Source of the DNA: Pseudomonadota bacterium
Lineage (GTDB): Bacteria > Desulfobacterota > Binatia > Binatales > Binataceae
DNA: 64,000 nt
Reading direction: 5' to 3'
NCBI GenBank assembly: GCA_021325355.1
Contig: JAJPHI010000011.1
Location: forward strand, 124,001 to 188,000
Notes under the pieces: generated by a model
What the model saw: the letters and a program-made list of their open reading frames with translations, nothing else
Told to the model about the DNA's origin: nothing
Databases searched by the model: none
Part shown: one piece after another, positions 53,025-63,203 of the stretch
Layout: each line of letters starts with the position of its first letter
Position numbering within the stretch: position 1 is the first letter of the stretch
Position numbers and translations under genes: made by a program

Positions 53025-54818
53025 ATGATCGTTCCCGCCCGCAAAACCTATCGCGTCGTCACCGAAAAAAATGTCCCGATGAAAACCCGCGACGGCGTCA
53101 CCCTCTATGCCGACGTCATCCATCCCGACGCCCCGGGGCGCTTCCCCGTCCTGCTCAGCCGCACGCCCTACAACAAGAAAGGCTCCGACGATCCCAACGG
53201 CGCGAGCTACCTCTACGCCCGCTACGGCTACGTCACCGTCATGCAGGATTGCCGCGGCCGCTTTGCCTCCGAAGGCGAGTACGACACTATCTTCCAGGAG
53301 GCCGCCGACGGCTACGACGCCGTCGAATGGGCGGCGCGCCTGCCCTGGTCCAATGGGCGCGTCGGCACCACCGGCCAATCCTATCTCGGCCTCACCCAGT
53401 ACCTTATCGCCTGCAACGATCCGATGCCGCCGTCGCTCCAGGTGATGGCGCCCGTCTCAGCCTCCTCCGATTACCACGCCAGTTGGATTTACCATACCGG
53501 CGGCGCCTCGATGTGGGGCTGGATCGTGCCCTACGCGATGTTCAAAGGACTCGCCACCCTGAAGCGCGCCGGCCGCGCCGACCTGATGGAAAAGATGAAG
53601 GAATACGTCGAAGGCGGCGAGTTTCCGATCATGCGCCAGACCCGCTGGGGCCTCAACGCCTTCACCCCGCTGACCGACGCCTGGTACCGTCATCTGCCGA
53701 TCAAGGACTGGGGCGCCATTCTCAAGGAGGCCGCGCCATATTTCGCTGATCACGTTGAGCACGCCGACGACGGCGAATACTGGTACCGCGCCAACGTTAA
53801 TCGTCACGCCGAGAGCGTCACCGTGCCGATGCTCCACGTGTCGTCCTGGTACGACATCTTCGGCGAAGGCGCGCCCACCGCCTACCAGAGCATCAAGCAC
53901 AACAGCCGCTTCGCCAAAGCGCGCGACGGCCAGCGCCTGATTATCGGCCCCTGGGGCCACCTCCTGCCCTACAACGTGCCGAGCTCGCGCGGCACCGGCG
54001 ATATCGACTTCGGGCCCGCCGCCCTCATCGATCTCAATGAAACGCTCCTCCGATGGTTCGACTACTGGCTGAAGGATGTCGACAACGGCATCATCGAGGA
54101 ACCGCCGGTGACGGTCTTCACCCTCGGCGCCAATCGCTGGCAAAAGCTTGCCGACTGGCCGCCGCCCCGGATGCGCCAGGTGCCGTTCTTCCTCCATAGC
54201 GAGCACGGCGCCAACAGTCTCGACGGCGACGGTACGCTGTCCACCGTGCCGCCCTCAGCCGAAGCAGTCGATCAGTTTGTTTACGATCCCGACGATCCGG
54301 TGCCGTCCCTGGGCGGCGCCAACCTCGCTATCGACATGGGCGTCCAGGATCAGCGTCCGGTCGAAAAGCGCCGCGACGTCCTCGTCTACACCTCCGAGCC
54401 GCTCACCGAGCCGCTCGAGATTACCGGCCCCGTAACTGCGGTGCTGTGGGCCTCGTCGTCGGCCGTCGATACCGATTTCACCGCGAAGCTCGTCGATGTC
54501 CGTCCCGACGGCTACGCCCAGAACCTCTGCGACGGCATGATCCGCGCCCGCTACCGCGAGTCTGCCAGCGCGCCGCGGCTCCTCGAACCCGGCAAGCCGT
54601 ACCGCTTCACCATTGACCTGTGGGCCATCAGCAACGTCTTCCTGCCCGGTCATCGGATCCGACTCGAAATCAGCTCGAGCAATTTCCCCCATTTCGATCG
54701 CAACCTGAATACCGGCGAACCCTTCGGCGAAGGCACCCGCGGCGTGCCAGCCCACCAGACCGTCTTTCATCAGCAGGAGATGCCGTCCCATATCCTGCTG
54801 CCGGTAATCCCCCGCTGA
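53025..54818 (+). CDS. CocE/NonD family hydrolase
   Basis: The 597-residue protein is a CocE/X-Pro dipeptidyl-peptidase S15 type hydrolase. The alpha/beta domain has the nucleophile Ser119 in VGTTGQSYLGL and the catalytic His in GPWGHLLPY. A C-terminal jelly-roll domain follows with SSAVDTDFTAKLVDVRPDGYAQNLCDGMIRARY and RLEISSSNFPHFDRNLNTGE. Substrates could be esters (cocaine esterase), amides or beta-lactams. It leads the oxygenase-aldo/keto reductase-LLM set. Confidence 0.92.
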   Translation: MIVPARKTYRVVTEKNVPMKTRDGVTLYADVIHPDAPGRFPVLLSRTPYNKKGSDDPNGASYLYARYGYVTVMQDCRGRFASEGEYDTIFQEAADGYDAVEWAARLPWSNGRVGTTGQSYLGLTQYLIACNDPMPPSLQVMAPVSASSDYHASWIYHTGGASMWGWIVPYAMFKGLATLKRAGRADLMEKMKEYVEGGEFPIMRQTRWGLNAFTPLTDAWYRHLPIKDWGAILKEAAPYFADHVEHADDGEYWYRANVNRHAESVTVPMLHVSSWYDIFGEGAPTAYQSIKHNSRFAKARDGQRLIIGPWGHLLPYNVPSSRGTGDIDFGPAALIDLNETLLRWFDYWLKDVDNGIIEEPPVTVFTLGANRWQKLADWPPPRMRQVPFFLHSEHGANSLDGDGTLSTVPPSAEAVDQFVYDPDDPVPSLGGANLAIDMGVQDQRPVEKRRDVLVYTSEPLTEPLEITGPVTAVLWASSSAVDTDFTAKLVDVRPDGYAQNLCDGMIRARYRESASAPRLLEPGKPYRFTIDLWAISNVFLPGHRIRLEISSSNFPHFDRNLNTGEPFGEGTRGVPAHQTVFHQQEMPSHILLPVIPR

Positions 54819-54829
54819 GCGCGACCCCG

Positions 54830-55564
54830 ATGACCGCGCCGCGCCACCTCCGCGGAGTCGCCCTCAACTATGCCGACGGCGCTGCGCCCCACGCCGTCAC
54901 CATCCGCGACGCGCGCCCGCTGACGGCGCGCCTGTCGCTCGACAGGCAGGGCTTTGAGCTCCGGCCGCATGCCACCCACGTGACCCACTTCGACGATCCC
55001 GCCGAAGTCCGCGCCGTCTACTATCCCGAGGTGGAAGACCTGCTGCGGGCCGTGACCGGCGCGCGCCGCGCCGTCGCCTTCGAGCACGACGTCCGCCTGA
55101 GCCGCGGCGCGCGCGCTGCCACCGTGCGCCGCCCGGTGCCGGTCGTCCACGACGATTACACGCGGGTCTCGGCGCCCGGCCGCGTCCGGCTCTACCTCGC
55201 CGACGAGGCCGCGACCCTCCTCGCGCGCCGTTACGCCGTGATCAACGTCTGGCGCTCGATCGCCGGCGTCGTCCGGGAAAGCCCCCTCGCCGTATGCGAC
55301 GCCGAGACCCTCGCGCCCGCCGACCTGCGCCCGACCAGCGAGGGCGTCAAGCACGAAGTTTATCTGTTCAGATTTCGCTCCCGCCACCGATGGTACTACT
55401 TCCCCGCGATGGACCCCGGCGAGGCGCTCCTGCTCAAATGCTTCGACGCGGCCCCGGAGGGCGCTGCCCGCTTCACCGCGCATACCGCCTTCGACGATCC
55501 TTTGACCCCGCCCGATGCGCCGCCCCGCGCAAGCATCGAGGTGCGCGCCCTGGTCTTCTTCTGA
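54830..55564 (+). CDS. CmcJ/NvfI family oxidoreductase
   Basis: The 244-residue protein belongs to the CmcJ-like oxygenases, known from cephamycin synthesis and fungal metabolite desaturases. Landmarks are a His107/Asp109 metal pair in VVHDDYTRV, RYAVINVWRSI, HRWYYFPAMDPGEALLLKCFD, ARFTAHTAFDDP with His218, and the RASIEVRALVFF end. These match a 2-oxoglutarate/iron oxygenase fold. The ATG at 54830 is used because the region before it is inside the CocE gene. It is 11 bp after the CocE stop. Confidence 0.87.
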   Translation: MTAPRHLRGVALNYADGAAPHAVTIRDARPLTARLSLDRQGFELRPHATHVTHFDDPAEVRAVYYPEVEDLLRAVTGARRAVAFEHDVRLSRGARAATVRRPVPVVHDDYTRVSAPGRVRLYLADEAATLLARRYAVINVWRSIAGVVRESPLAVCDAETLAPADLRPTSEGVKHEVYLFRFRSRHRWYYFPAMDPGEALLLKCFDAAPEGAARFTAHTAFDDPLTPPDAPPRASIEVRALVFF

Positions 55565-55658
55565 AGCGCCAGCGCCTGCTGAAGCTGCATCGCCCGGCCG
55601 ATCGCATTAGGATTGAAACGAGCCCGCGCGCTTCCTTCGCGGCCCCAAGGTGACGACC

Positions 55659-56483
55659 ATGGAAACCAAAGAGCTCGGCAGAACCGGCACGATGGTGCCC
55701 GAAATCGGCCTCGGCGTCTGGCGCTACCGCGGCGGCGTCGAACCCCTCCGCCACGGGATCGAGCTCGGCGCCTGCCTCATCGATACCGCCGAAGTCTACG
55801 GCACCGAAGATGTCGTCGGCGAGGCCGTCCGTGGCCTGCGCGACCGCGTCTTCATCGCCACCAAGGTCTCCGGTCAGCATCTGCGCCACGACGACGTCCT
55901 GCGCGCCGCGGAAGCGAGCCTCAAACGCCTCCGCATCGACCGCATCGACCTCTACCAGATCCACTGGCCCAATTCCGCGGTGCCGATCAAGGAGACCATG
56001 CGCGCGATGGAAACCCTGGTCGATCGCGCCCTCGTCCGCTTTATCGGCGTCAGCAATTTCTCGCTCGACGAGCTCCGCGCCGCCGAGGCCGCGATGCGCC
56101 ATTATCCGATTGTCGCCAACCAGGTCCTCTATAACCTCCATCGCCGCGCGATCGAACGCGATCTGCTCCCCTACTGCGCCGCCAACGGCATCACCATCAT
56201 CGCCTACACCCCGCTCGACAGCGGCCGGCTCGCCCGCCGCACCCAATATCCGTCCAACCCCGCCGGGATGAAGGCGCTGCAGCAAATCGCCGACGAAACC
56301 GGCAAAACCCTCGGCCAGGTCGCCCTCAACTGGTGCACCGCCCATTCCAATGTCATCGCCATCCCCAAATCCGACAAGGTTGAACGGACGCTCGAAAACT
56401 GCGGCGCCTCCGGATGGCGTCTGACGCCCGCTCAACGCGACCTCCTTGACCGCGCCTTCACCCGCAACGACTCCGATGATTGA
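55659..56483 (+). CDS. Aldo/keto reductase
   Basis: The 274-residue NADPH-dependent reductase has the family barrel: the active-site pair in DTAEVYGTED, VFIATKVSG (Lys), IDLYQIHWPN (His) and IGVSNFSLDELR. The C-terminal IPKSDKVERTLENCGASGW holds the NADPH-binding KS motif. The ATG at 55659 is used; a GTG at 55650 adds three residues, but the AAGG is better placed for the ATG. It lies between CmcJ-type and LLM genes. Carbonyl substrates unknown. Confidence 0.93.
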   Translation: METKELGRTGTMVPEIGLGVWRYRGGVEPLRHGIELGACLIDTAEVYGTEDVVGEAVRGLRDRVFIATKVSGQHLRHDDVLRAAEASLKRLRIDRIDLYQIHWPNSAVPIKETMRAMETLVDRALVRFIGVSNFSLDELRAAEAAMRHYPIVANQVLYNLHRRAIERDLLPYCAANGITIIAYTPLDSGRLARRTQYPSNPAGMKALQQIADETGKTLGQVALNWCTAHSNVIAIPKSDKVERTLENCGASGWRLTPAQRDLLDRAFTRNDSDD

Positions 56484-56545
56484 CCGTCCACCGCGTTAGC
56501 GCCAGATCTCTCAGCCATTCAGCCCCTTCAGGAAGGAATCCACGG

Positions 56546-57871
56546 ATGCAAATCGGCTATTTCACCGAACGGCCCTATCGATGGTTGCCGGAAGAGCTGA
56601 TCCTCAAGAATCAGGCCTTCTTCGCCCTCCCCAACAGCTACTACGACCGCGAAAAGGCCGCCGACGATTATCATTACTATCTCGACGAATACTGCTACGC
56701 CGAAGACCTCGGCTTCGACGCCCTCTGCCTCAATGAACACCACGGCAACCCCATCTGCATGGGCTCCGTGATGAATGTCGAGGCCGCCATCCTCGCCTGG
56801 CGCACCCGCCGCGCCCGCATCGTCCTCATCGGCAACCCCCTGCCCGTCATCAAGCATCCCCTACGCATGGCCGAGGAACTCGCCGAGATCGATCTCATCT
56901 CGCGCGGCCGCCTGGTCACCGGATGGGTCCGCGGCGCCGGCTCCGAACAGTTCTTCAATAACGCCAATCCCGCCTACAACCGCGAGATGTTCAACGAGGC
57001 CCACGACTTCATCGTCCAGGCCTGGACCCGCCCCGGTCCCTGGCGCTACGAGGGCAAACATTTCCACTATCGCCACGTCAATCCCTGGGCGCTCCCCTAT
57101 CAGAAGCCTCATCCGCCGATGTGGATTCCCGGCACCCTCAGCCCCGAAACCGTCCTCTGGTGCGCCGAACATGCCTACCCCTACATCGGTCTCGGCACCC
57201 CGCTGAAACCCACCTGCGACCTCTGGGACCTCTATGCCGACGAAGCCGCCCGCCGCGGCTATCAGGCCGGCCCCGAGAACTTCGGCTACATGGTCGCCAC
57301 CGCCGTCGGCGAAACCGAAGAAAAAGCCCAGGCCGCCGCCGCCGGCTTCGTCTATGGCGGCGGTCAGAACGCCTTCTCCGCGCCGGAGTTCACGATGCCG
57401 CCCGGCTACAACTCCAAGGCCGCCATCCGCATCATGGCCCAGACTCAGACCAGCGCCTGGCTCGGCATCAGCGGCGAAAAGGTGCGGCGCCAGATGCTCG
57501 GTGATTACGCCGAAACCGACCTCGCCGAGGTCCGCCGCAAACTGCAGGCCGCCCTCCGCCGCGCCCAGCAGAATCTCCAGGTGATCGTCGGTACCCCCGA
57601 AAAAGTCCGCGACCAGGTCAAAACCATCATGAGCGTCCTGCGCGTCGGCATCTTCATCATCCTGAGCCTCCAGGGCCCCCACGGCGACGACGAACGCCGC
57701 ACCAGTATGCGCCTGTTTGCCAACGAGGTGATGCCCGCGCTGAAGGAGCATGCCCGTACCTTGGGCCTCGCCGATCCCTTCGAGCGCGCCCCCGGCTCGG
57801 TCCGCCTCGCCGCCGGCGCCCGCCGCGCCCCGGTGGTCGATCGCGCGCCGCTCGCCGCCCTCGGCTTTTAA
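56546..57871 (+). CDS. LLM class flavin-dependent oxidoreductase
   Basis: The 441-residue protein is a large luciferase-like monooxygenase with MQIGYFTERPYRWLPEELIL, EDLGFDALCLNEHHGNPICMG, ARIVLIGNPLPVIKHPLRMAEEL and SRGRLVTGWVRGAGSEQFF. Longer LLM proteins of this kind occur in alkane or ketone oxidation clusters. The ATG at 56546 has AGGAAGGAA in front. It closes the plus-strand group and converges on icd. The redox partner could be the ferredoxin and reductase pair upstream. Confidence 0.92.
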   Translation: MQIGYFTERPYRWLPEELILKNQAFFALPNSYYDREKAADDYHYYLDEYCYAEDLGFDALCLNEHHGNPICMGSVMNVEAAILAWRTRRARIVLIGNPLPVIKHPLRMAEELAEIDLISRGRLVTGWVRGAGSEQFFNNANPAYNREMFNEAHDFIVQAWTRPGPWRYEGKHFHYRHVNPWALPYQKPHPPMWIPGTLSPETVLWCAEHAYPYIGLGTPLKPTCDLWDLYADEAARRGYQAGPENFGYMVATAVGETEEKAQAAAAGFVYGGGQNAFSAPEFTMPPGYNSKAAIRIMAQTQTSAWLGISGEKVRRQMLGDYAETDLAEVRRKLQAALRRAQQNLQVIVGTPEKVRDQVKTIMSVLRVGIFIILSLQGPHGDDERRTSMRLFANEVMPALKEHARTLGLADPFERAPGSVRLAAGARRAPVVDRAPLAALGF

Positions 57872-57912
57872 GCGGCGCGCGCCGCTCCGCCCCGGGAACT
57901 CCTCGCGGCGCC

Positions 57913-57949
57913 AAAAAAAACGCCGGCGGGATCCGCGGATCCCGCCGGC
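57913..57949 (-). terminator. Rho-independent terminator of icd with 28-bp perfect palindrome
   Basis: 57922-57949 is a perfect 28-bp palindrome (GCCGGCGGGATCCG and its complement). On the minus strand it is followed by eight T (A8 at 57913-57920). It lies 25 bp after the icd stop and may also stop transcription from the LLM gene. Confidence 0.88.
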
Positions 57950-57974
57950 CCTTTGATCGATTTGGCGCAAATAC

Positions 57975-59219
57975 CTACATATTGTCGACAATCGCCTTGC
58001 CGAATTCCGAGCACTTGAGCAGCTTCGCCCCGCTCATCAGCCGCTCGAAGTCGTAGGTCACTTCCTTCTTCGCGATCGTCTTGGTCATGCCGCGGATAAT
58101 CCCGTCCGCCACCTCCTGCCAGCCCAGATGCTCGAACATCAGCACGCCCGACAGGATCACCGACCCCGGATTGACCTTGTCCTGGTTCGCGTACTTCGGC
58201 GCCGTGCCGTGCGTCGCCTCGAAGATCGCATGTCCCGTCACGTAGTTGATATTCGCCCCCGGCGCGATTCCGATCCCGCCGACCTGCGCCGCCAGCGCGT
58301 CGGACAGGTAATCCCCGTTCAGGTTGGTGGTCGCGATCACGTCGAACTCGTCGGGCCGCGTCAGCGCCTGCTGGAAGGTGATATCCGCGATATTGTCCTT
58401 GACCAGCACCTGTCCCGCCGGCGGTTTGCCGTCGCAGTCGTCCCAGCCGATCGCCTTGCCCTTGAATTCCCGCCGCGTCAGCTCGTAGCCCCAGTCGCGG
58501 AACGCCCCCTCGGTGAATTTCTGGATATTCCCCTTATGCACCAGCGTCACGCTCTTGCGCTTGTGCCGAATCGCATACTCGAGCGCCGCCCGGATAAGCC
58601 GCTCCGAACCCTCCCGCGACACCGGCTTGATCCCGATTCCCGAGGTCTGCGGGAAACGAATCTTCGTCACCCCCATCTCGCGCGTGAGAAAATCGATCAC
58701 CTTGCGCGCCTCGGGCGTCTCCGCCTGCCATTCGATACCCGCGTAGATATCCTCGGCGTTCTCGCGGAAAATAACCATGTCCACCTTCTCGGGCGTCTTC
58801 ACCGGACTCGGCACCCCGGGAAAGTAGCGAATCGGCCGCAGGCAGACGTAGAGGTCGAGCAGTTGGCGCAACGCCACGTTGAGCGAGCGGATGCCGCCGC
58901 CCACCGGCGTCGTCAGCGGGCCCTTGATCCCCACCAGGTATTCCTGGAACGCGTCGACGGTCTCTGGCAGCAGCCAGTCGTTAAACTGATTGTAGGATTT
59001 TTCGCCCGCGTATACTTCCATCCAGGCGATCCGCCGCTTGCCCCCGTAGATCTTCTCGACCGCCTTGTCGAAGACGTACTGCGACGCCCGCCAGATATCC
59101 GGACCCGTGCCGTCGCCCTCGATAAACGGGATGATCGGATTGTCGGGCACGATCAGCTTGCCCTCGCCCATGCGGATTTTTTCGCCGTTGCTCGGAACCT
59201 TGATATGTTTGAATGCCAT
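57975..59219 (-). CDS. icd: NADP-dependent isocitrate dehydrogenase
   Basis: The 414-residue enzyme turns isocitrate into 2-oxoglutarate and CO2, a TCA-cycle step. Landmarks are [32 protein letters not shown] and [50 protein letters not shown] is the NADP-type nucleotide region. It resembles the E. coli-like homodimeric form. The ATG at 59219 has TAGGGAAAAA before it; upstream in-frame starts are not conserved. A very strong terminator follows. It feeds 2-oxoglutarate to KorAB. Confidence 0.95.
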   Translation of the reverse strand: MAFKHIKVPSNGEKIRMGEGKLIVPDNPIIPFIEGDGTGPDIWRASQYVFDKAVEKIYGGKRRIAWMEVYAGEKSYNQFNDWLLPETVDAFQEYLVGIKGPLTTPVGGGIRSLNVALRQLLDLYVCLRPIRYFPGVPSPVKTPEKVDMVIFRENAEDIYAGIEWQAETPEARKVIDFLTREMGVTKIRFPQTSGIGIKPVSREGSERLIRAALEYAIRHKRKSVTLVHKGNIQKFTEGAFRDWGYELTRREFKGKAIGWDDCDGKPPAGQVLVKDNIADITFQQALTRPDEFDVIATTNLNGDYLSDALAAQVGGIGIAPGANINYVTGHAIFEATHGTAPKYANQDKVNPGSVILSGVLMFEHLGWQEVADGIIRGMTKTIAKKEVTYDFERLMSGAKLLKCSEFGKAIVDNM

Positions 59220-59356
59220 TTTTTCCCTACCGCGCTCAGCAAGCTCTGCCAAACCAGCCGCGTCTCGCCAACCGAGCCGCCTCTTGCCCGATAAATTATG
59301 CGAGCCGCCGGTATCATATATCAAACGCGCCGCGATGCCAGTAACGGCGCCGCCCC

Positions 59357-60271
59357 TTACCCCTCCGCGCCTCCGCCCACCGCCGCCGCCACCTCTGCCG
59401 GCGTGAGCGCCGCGAGCGGCTCCCGCCGCATTACCCGCACCGCGCCGCGCGGCCGCCATCTTGCCGGATCGGTCGGCCCGAACAGCACCACCCCGCGCGC
59501 TCCCGCCGCCGCCGCCAGATGCGACACCCCCGAGTCATTGCCGACAAACACGCCGACCCGCGCCGCCAGTGCCGCGACCGTGCCGAGCTCGAGACCCCTC
59601 ACCACGGCCACCCGCGACTCCCGCAGGCGCGGCCCGAGATCCTCCTCCGCCGGACCCAGCACCGCCAGCGGATCGCGCGCCGCGAACATCTCCGCCAGCG
59701 CGATAAAGTTCTCGACCGGCCAGTTCTTGGCGCGACTGCCGCTTCCCGGCAACAGCAAAAGCCCCGGCTCTCGGCCCCCCATCCGCGTCACCACCGCGGA
59801 TGCCGCCGCCCGATCCTCCGCCAACAGCACGACCCCCGGCTCCGCGTCCATTCCCCCGCCAACCAGACCGAGATACGCCTCCGCCATATGACCCTCGCCG
59901 GGCGGACGAAATGGATAGAAATGGGCCTCCCGCGCCACCGCGCTGAGCGCCGCGCGGAACCCCGGATCGCCGGCGGCGAAGAACGAATGGACCGCCGCGA
60001 AAGCGCCGAAGAATTGCCGCGTCGCCGGCGGCACCGCCCCGACGAACAGGCCGCCGACCTCGGCCCGATCGAGCGAGTGCGCCGCCGCCACCCCGAGCCG
60101 GCCCACCGCGAAGCGCGCGAGCTCGCTCCGCGCCATCAGTTCCACCCGATAATCCCCATAGCGCCGCACCAGCTCGCGCAGCGCCGGCGCAAAGCAGATC
60201 AAATCCCCCAGCGCCCCGGGAAAGATCACCAACACGCGCCGCCCCGTGTCACCCGCGCCCAACGCCCTCAA
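59357..60271 (-). CDS. Family 9 glycosyltransferase (heptosyltransferase-like)
   Basis: The 304-residue GT-B enzyme resembles ADP-heptose:LPS heptosyltransferases: [51 protein letters not shown] and [31 protein letters not shown]. These give LPS core or related envelope glycans. The start is uncertain: TTG 60271 or GTG 60235, and the conserved fold begins around the latter. It is the only heptosyltransferase-like gene seen in this window. Confidence 0.85.
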   Translation of the reverse strand: MRALGAGDTGRRVLVIFPGALGDLICFAPALRELVRRYGDYRVELMARSELARFAVGRLGVAAAHSLDRAEVGGLFVGAVPPATRQFFGAFAAVHSFFAAGDPGFRAALSAVAREAHFYPFRPPGEGHMAEAYLGLVGGGMDAEPGVVLLAEDRAAASAVVTRMGGREPGLLLLPGSGSRAKNWPVENFIALAEMFAARDPLAVLGPAEEDLGPRLRESRVAVVRGLELGTVAALAARVGVFVGNDSGVSHLAAAAGARGVVLFGPTDPARWRPRGAVRVMRREPLAALTPAEVAAAVGGGAEG

Positions 60272-60434
60272 CCCGCCAACTTATGAATAACAGTTATGCG
60301 CCCCAGTCACTCGTCACAGTCACACGCCATCGCAGCACCGTCGGCCCGCGCGCCCGCCGATTCGCCTCCCCACCGGCCGCCACCCGCCGCTCAACCGATA
60401 GTGCAACCGGCCCGTTTCCGGCTACAATCAGCGG

Positions 60435-61370
60435 ATGCCGATTAGTGTTGCCCGTTCGCCGCTCGATCTCGTGGGCCACACCCCCGTGCTGCGCCTCAAT
60501 CGCATCCCGGGACCCGACGACGCCGAGATCTGGGCCAAGCTCGAAAACTACAATCCCGGCGGCAGCGTCAAGGATCGCATCTGCCTCGCGATGATCGCCC
60601 AGGCCGAACGCGACGGCCGCATCAAACCCGGCGACACCATCGTCGAGCCGACTTCCGGCAACACCGGCATCGGGCTCGCCCTGGTCTGCGCGGTCAAGGG
60701 TTATAATCTTATCCTGACCATGCCCGACACGATGAGCGAGGAGCGCCGCTCGCTGCTCGCCGCCTATGGCGCCAAGCTCGTGCTCACGCCCGATACGCGC
60801 GGGATGCATGGGGCCATCGCCAAGGCCGAAGAGCTCGTGCGCAACAACCCCGGCTACTTCATGCCGCAGCAGTTCAGCAACCCGGCCAATCCCGCCGTCC
60901 ACTACGAAAGCACCGGTCCCGAACTGCTCGAACAGCTCAGCCAGATCGATGCCTTCGTCGCCGGCGTTGGCACCGGCGGCACCGTCAGCGGCGTCGGCCG
61001 TTATCTCCGCGAACATCTTAAGCAGCCGCCCCTCATCGTCGCCGTCGAACCCAAAAGCTCGCCCGTGCTCTCGGGCGGCGAACCGGGCTTCCACAAAATC
61101 CAGGGCATCGGCGCCGGCTTCGTGCCGCAGAACCTCGACACGACCATCTATGATGAAGTTATCGCGGTGAGCGATCAGGATGCGGCGCGCTTCACCCGCC
61201 GGCTTGCCCGCGAGGAAGGCATCCTCGTCGGCATCTCCTCCGGCGCCAACGGCTTCGCCGCCCAGCAGATCGCCCAACGCCTCGGTCCGGGCAAAGTCGT
61301 CGTCGTGGTCTTCTGCGATACGGGCGAGCGCTACCTGACCACCGACCTCTTCCAGGCCGAAGGCATCTGA
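60435..61370 (+). CDS. cysK: Cysteine synthase (O-acetylserine sulfhydrylase)
   Basis: CysK makes cysteine from O-acetylserine and sulphide with PLP. The 311-residue protein has the PLP Lys in [54 protein letters not shown] and [33 protein letters not shown] completes the cofactor site. Short length and [19 protein letters not shown] fit CysK rather than CysM or cystathionine beta-synthase. Cysteine also feeds glutathione through gshA at 10752. Confidence 0.96.
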   Translation: MPISVARSPLDLVGHTPVLRLNRIPGPDDAEIWAKLENYNPGGSVKDRICLAMIAQAERDGRIKPGDTIVEPTSGNTGIGLALVCAVKGYNLILTMPDTMSEERRSLLAAYGAKLVLTPDTRGMHGAIAKAEELVRNNPGYFMPQQFSNPANPAVHYESTGPELLEQLSQIDAFVAGVGTGGTVSGVGRYLREHLKQPPLIVAVEPKSSPVLSGGEPGFHKIQGIGAGFVPQNLDTTIYDEVIAVSDQDAARFTRRLAREEGILVGISSGANGFAAQQIAQRLGPGKVVVVVFCDTGERYLTTDLFQAEGI

Positions 61371-61407
61371 TCACCGCGCCGCCCGTGACCCGATTCACCC
61401 GCCGCCG

Positions 61408-62283
61408 ATGACCACCGCCAAGCTCGAACGCCTTGCAGCCGTCTTTGCCCCGATGGGTCGAATCATCGTCGCCTTTTCCGGTGGCGTCGATTCAACTCTC
61501 GTCCTGAAAGTCGCGCACGACACGCTCGGCGAGCGCGTGCTGGCGCTGACCACCACCTCGCCGACCATGCCCGAATGGGACCGCGCGAACGCCCTCACGA
61601 TGGCTCAACAGATCGGCGTCCGCCACCTGCTCATCGACTCCAACGAACTCGACATCCCGGGCTACGCCCGCAATCCGCTCAATCGATGCTACCTCTGCAA
61701 GCACAACCTGTTCGCCGTCTGTGAGGCCAAAGCCCGCGAACTAGGCATCGACACCATCGTCGACGGCTTGAATCTCGACGACCTCCGCGACTACCGGCCG
61801 GGTATCCAGGCGGCGGCTGAAAAACGCGTGCGCCATCCGCTGGTCGAGGCCGCATTGACCAAGGCCGACGTCCGCGCGCTCTCGCAGACGCTCGGCCTGC
61901 CGACATGGGACCGCCCGGCGTCGCCCTGCCTCTCCTCGCGCTTCCCCTACGGTACTACCATCACGCCCGCGAGCCTGCGCCAGGTCGAAGCCGCCGAGCA
62001 GGTGCTGCACGCCCTCGGCTTCGCCGTCGCGCGCGTGCGCTATCACGGCGAGGTCGCGCGGCTCGAAGTCGAAGCCGACCAGCTCGCCCGTCTGCTCGAA
62101 CCCGCCGTGCGCGCCCACGTCGATAGCGAGCTCAAGCGCATCGGCTTTCGCTTCGTCACCGTCGACCTCAAGGGCTTTCGCTCGGGCTCCCTCAACGAAG
62201 GTCTGACGGTCCCCGCGCCGCCTAGTTCAGCCGCGCAAACGCCCGATGGATCCGGCGCACCGCGCTCGCATAATCCTCGTTGA
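61408..62283 (+). CDS. larE: ATP-dependent sacrificial sulfur transferase LarE
   Basis: LarE gives sulfur atoms to the nickel-pincer cofactor of lactate racemase and related enzymes. The 291-residue PP-loop protein has IVAFSGGVDSTLVLK at residues 20-34, and Cys174 in RPASPCLSSRFPYG, the position of the sulphur-donating cysteine. A second pair, Cys94 and Cys97 (CYLC), could form with Cys174 a three-cysteine cluster site as in Fe-S types. larA, larB and larC are not adjacent. The 3' end overlaps the convergent LLM gene by 62 bp. It follows cysK after 37 bp. Confidence 0.92.
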   Translation: MTTAKLERLAAVFAPMGRIIVAFSGGVDSTLVLKVAHDTLGERVLALTTTSPTMPEWDRANALTMAQQIGVRHLLIDSNELDIPGYARNPLNRCYLCKHNLFAVCEAKARELGIDTIVDGLNLDDLRDYRPGIQAAAEKRVRHPLVEAALTKADVRALSQTLGLPTWDRPASPCLSSRFPYGTTITPASLRQVEAAEQVLHALGFAVARVRYHGEVARLEVEADQLARLLEPAVRAHVDSELKRIGFRFVTVDLKGFRSGSLNEGLTVPAPPSSAAQTPDGSGAPRSHNPR

Positions 62284-63184
62284 TCGCGTTCGGCGCGAAA
62301 ATCAGAATATCGGGATTCTGAAGCCGATACTGTTCGAGCCGCTCGAGACAGCGTGAGGCCGGACCGACCAGCGCCACCGCGTCCGCCAGATCATTGGTGA
62401 TCGCCGCCGCCATCGCCTTCGGATCGCGCCGCGCTGCCGCCTGAGCGATCTGCGCCGCCGGTTCCGCGAACCCGCTCTTCGCCAGGATCCGATTGTAAAA
62501 CGGCAGCGCCCCGTAAAACGCGAGCCCGCGCCGCGCCGCCTCATAGGCCGTCGCCAGATCATCGTGCAGGAACACCGGGATACCGCAGGTCATCGTCAGA
62601 CTCCCCGGCGGACGTTGCCGCTCGCGCGCCACGGCCTCCGCCGCGTCCATCGATTTCCGCATCCGCTCCGGCGAGCACATGTACAGCATCAGACCGTCGG
62701 CCAGCTCGCCGCCGAGCCGCGCCGTCTCGAGCGCGAGCGCCGCATAGTAAATCGGCACCGGATGGCGCGGTGAAGGGAATTTCATGCCGAACATGTCGAG
62801 CTCGCCGCGCAACGCCTTGCGGATGATCTCGGTGTCGCGCCGCAGCCGCTCGCGCGCATTACCCATCGCGATACCCCGCGCTTCGAGCGCCGGCCGATGG
62901 CTTACGCCGAGGCCCAGGACGAACCGGCCCTCCGCCGCATCCTGCACCGTCGCCGTGGCGACCGCGCAGAGCCCCGGCTCGCGCAGATAGATATTCACGA
63001 TCCAGGTGGCGATAGTGATGCGCCGGGTGGCCTGAGCCACCAGCAGCGAACCCATCAGGGCGTCATTGACCGCCTCGGGAATATAAACGCCGCTGAAGCC
63101 CGCATCCTCGGTCTCACGCGCGAGCTGCACGAAGTCGGCAACCCGCACCGACATCGGGGCGACCGTCACGCCATAGCCTTTCAT
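62222..63184 (-). CDS. LLM class F420-dependent-type oxidoreductase
   Basis: The 320-residue luciferase-like protein has KGYGVTVAPMSVRVADFVQL, AGFSGVYIPEAVNDALMGSLLVAQATRRITIATWIVNIYLREP and GRFVLGLGVSHRPALEARGI. This pattern fits the F420-using branch. It has a strong ribosome site AAAGGAGGAG and starts 20 bp from a tandem palindrome array. The 3' end overlaps larE on the other strand by 62 bp. It is the third LLM gene in the window. Substrate unknown. Confidence 0.93.
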   Translation of the reverse strand: MKGYGVTVAPMSVRVADFVQLARETEDAGFSGVYIPEAVNDALMGSLLVAQATRRITIATWIVNIYLREPGLCAVATATVQDAAEGRFVLGLGVSHRPALEARGIAMGNARERLRRDTEIIRKALRGELDMFGMKFPSPRHPVPIYYAALALETARLGGELADGLMLYMCSPERMRKSMDAAEAVARERQRPPGSLTMTCGIPVFLHDDLATAYEAARRGLAFYGALPFYNRILAKSGFAEPAAQIAQAAARRDPKAMAAAITNDLADAVALVGPASRCLERLEQYRLQNPDILIFAPNAINEDYASAVRRIHRAFARLN

Positions 63185-63203
63185 GCACTCCTCCTTTTAT
63201 CCC

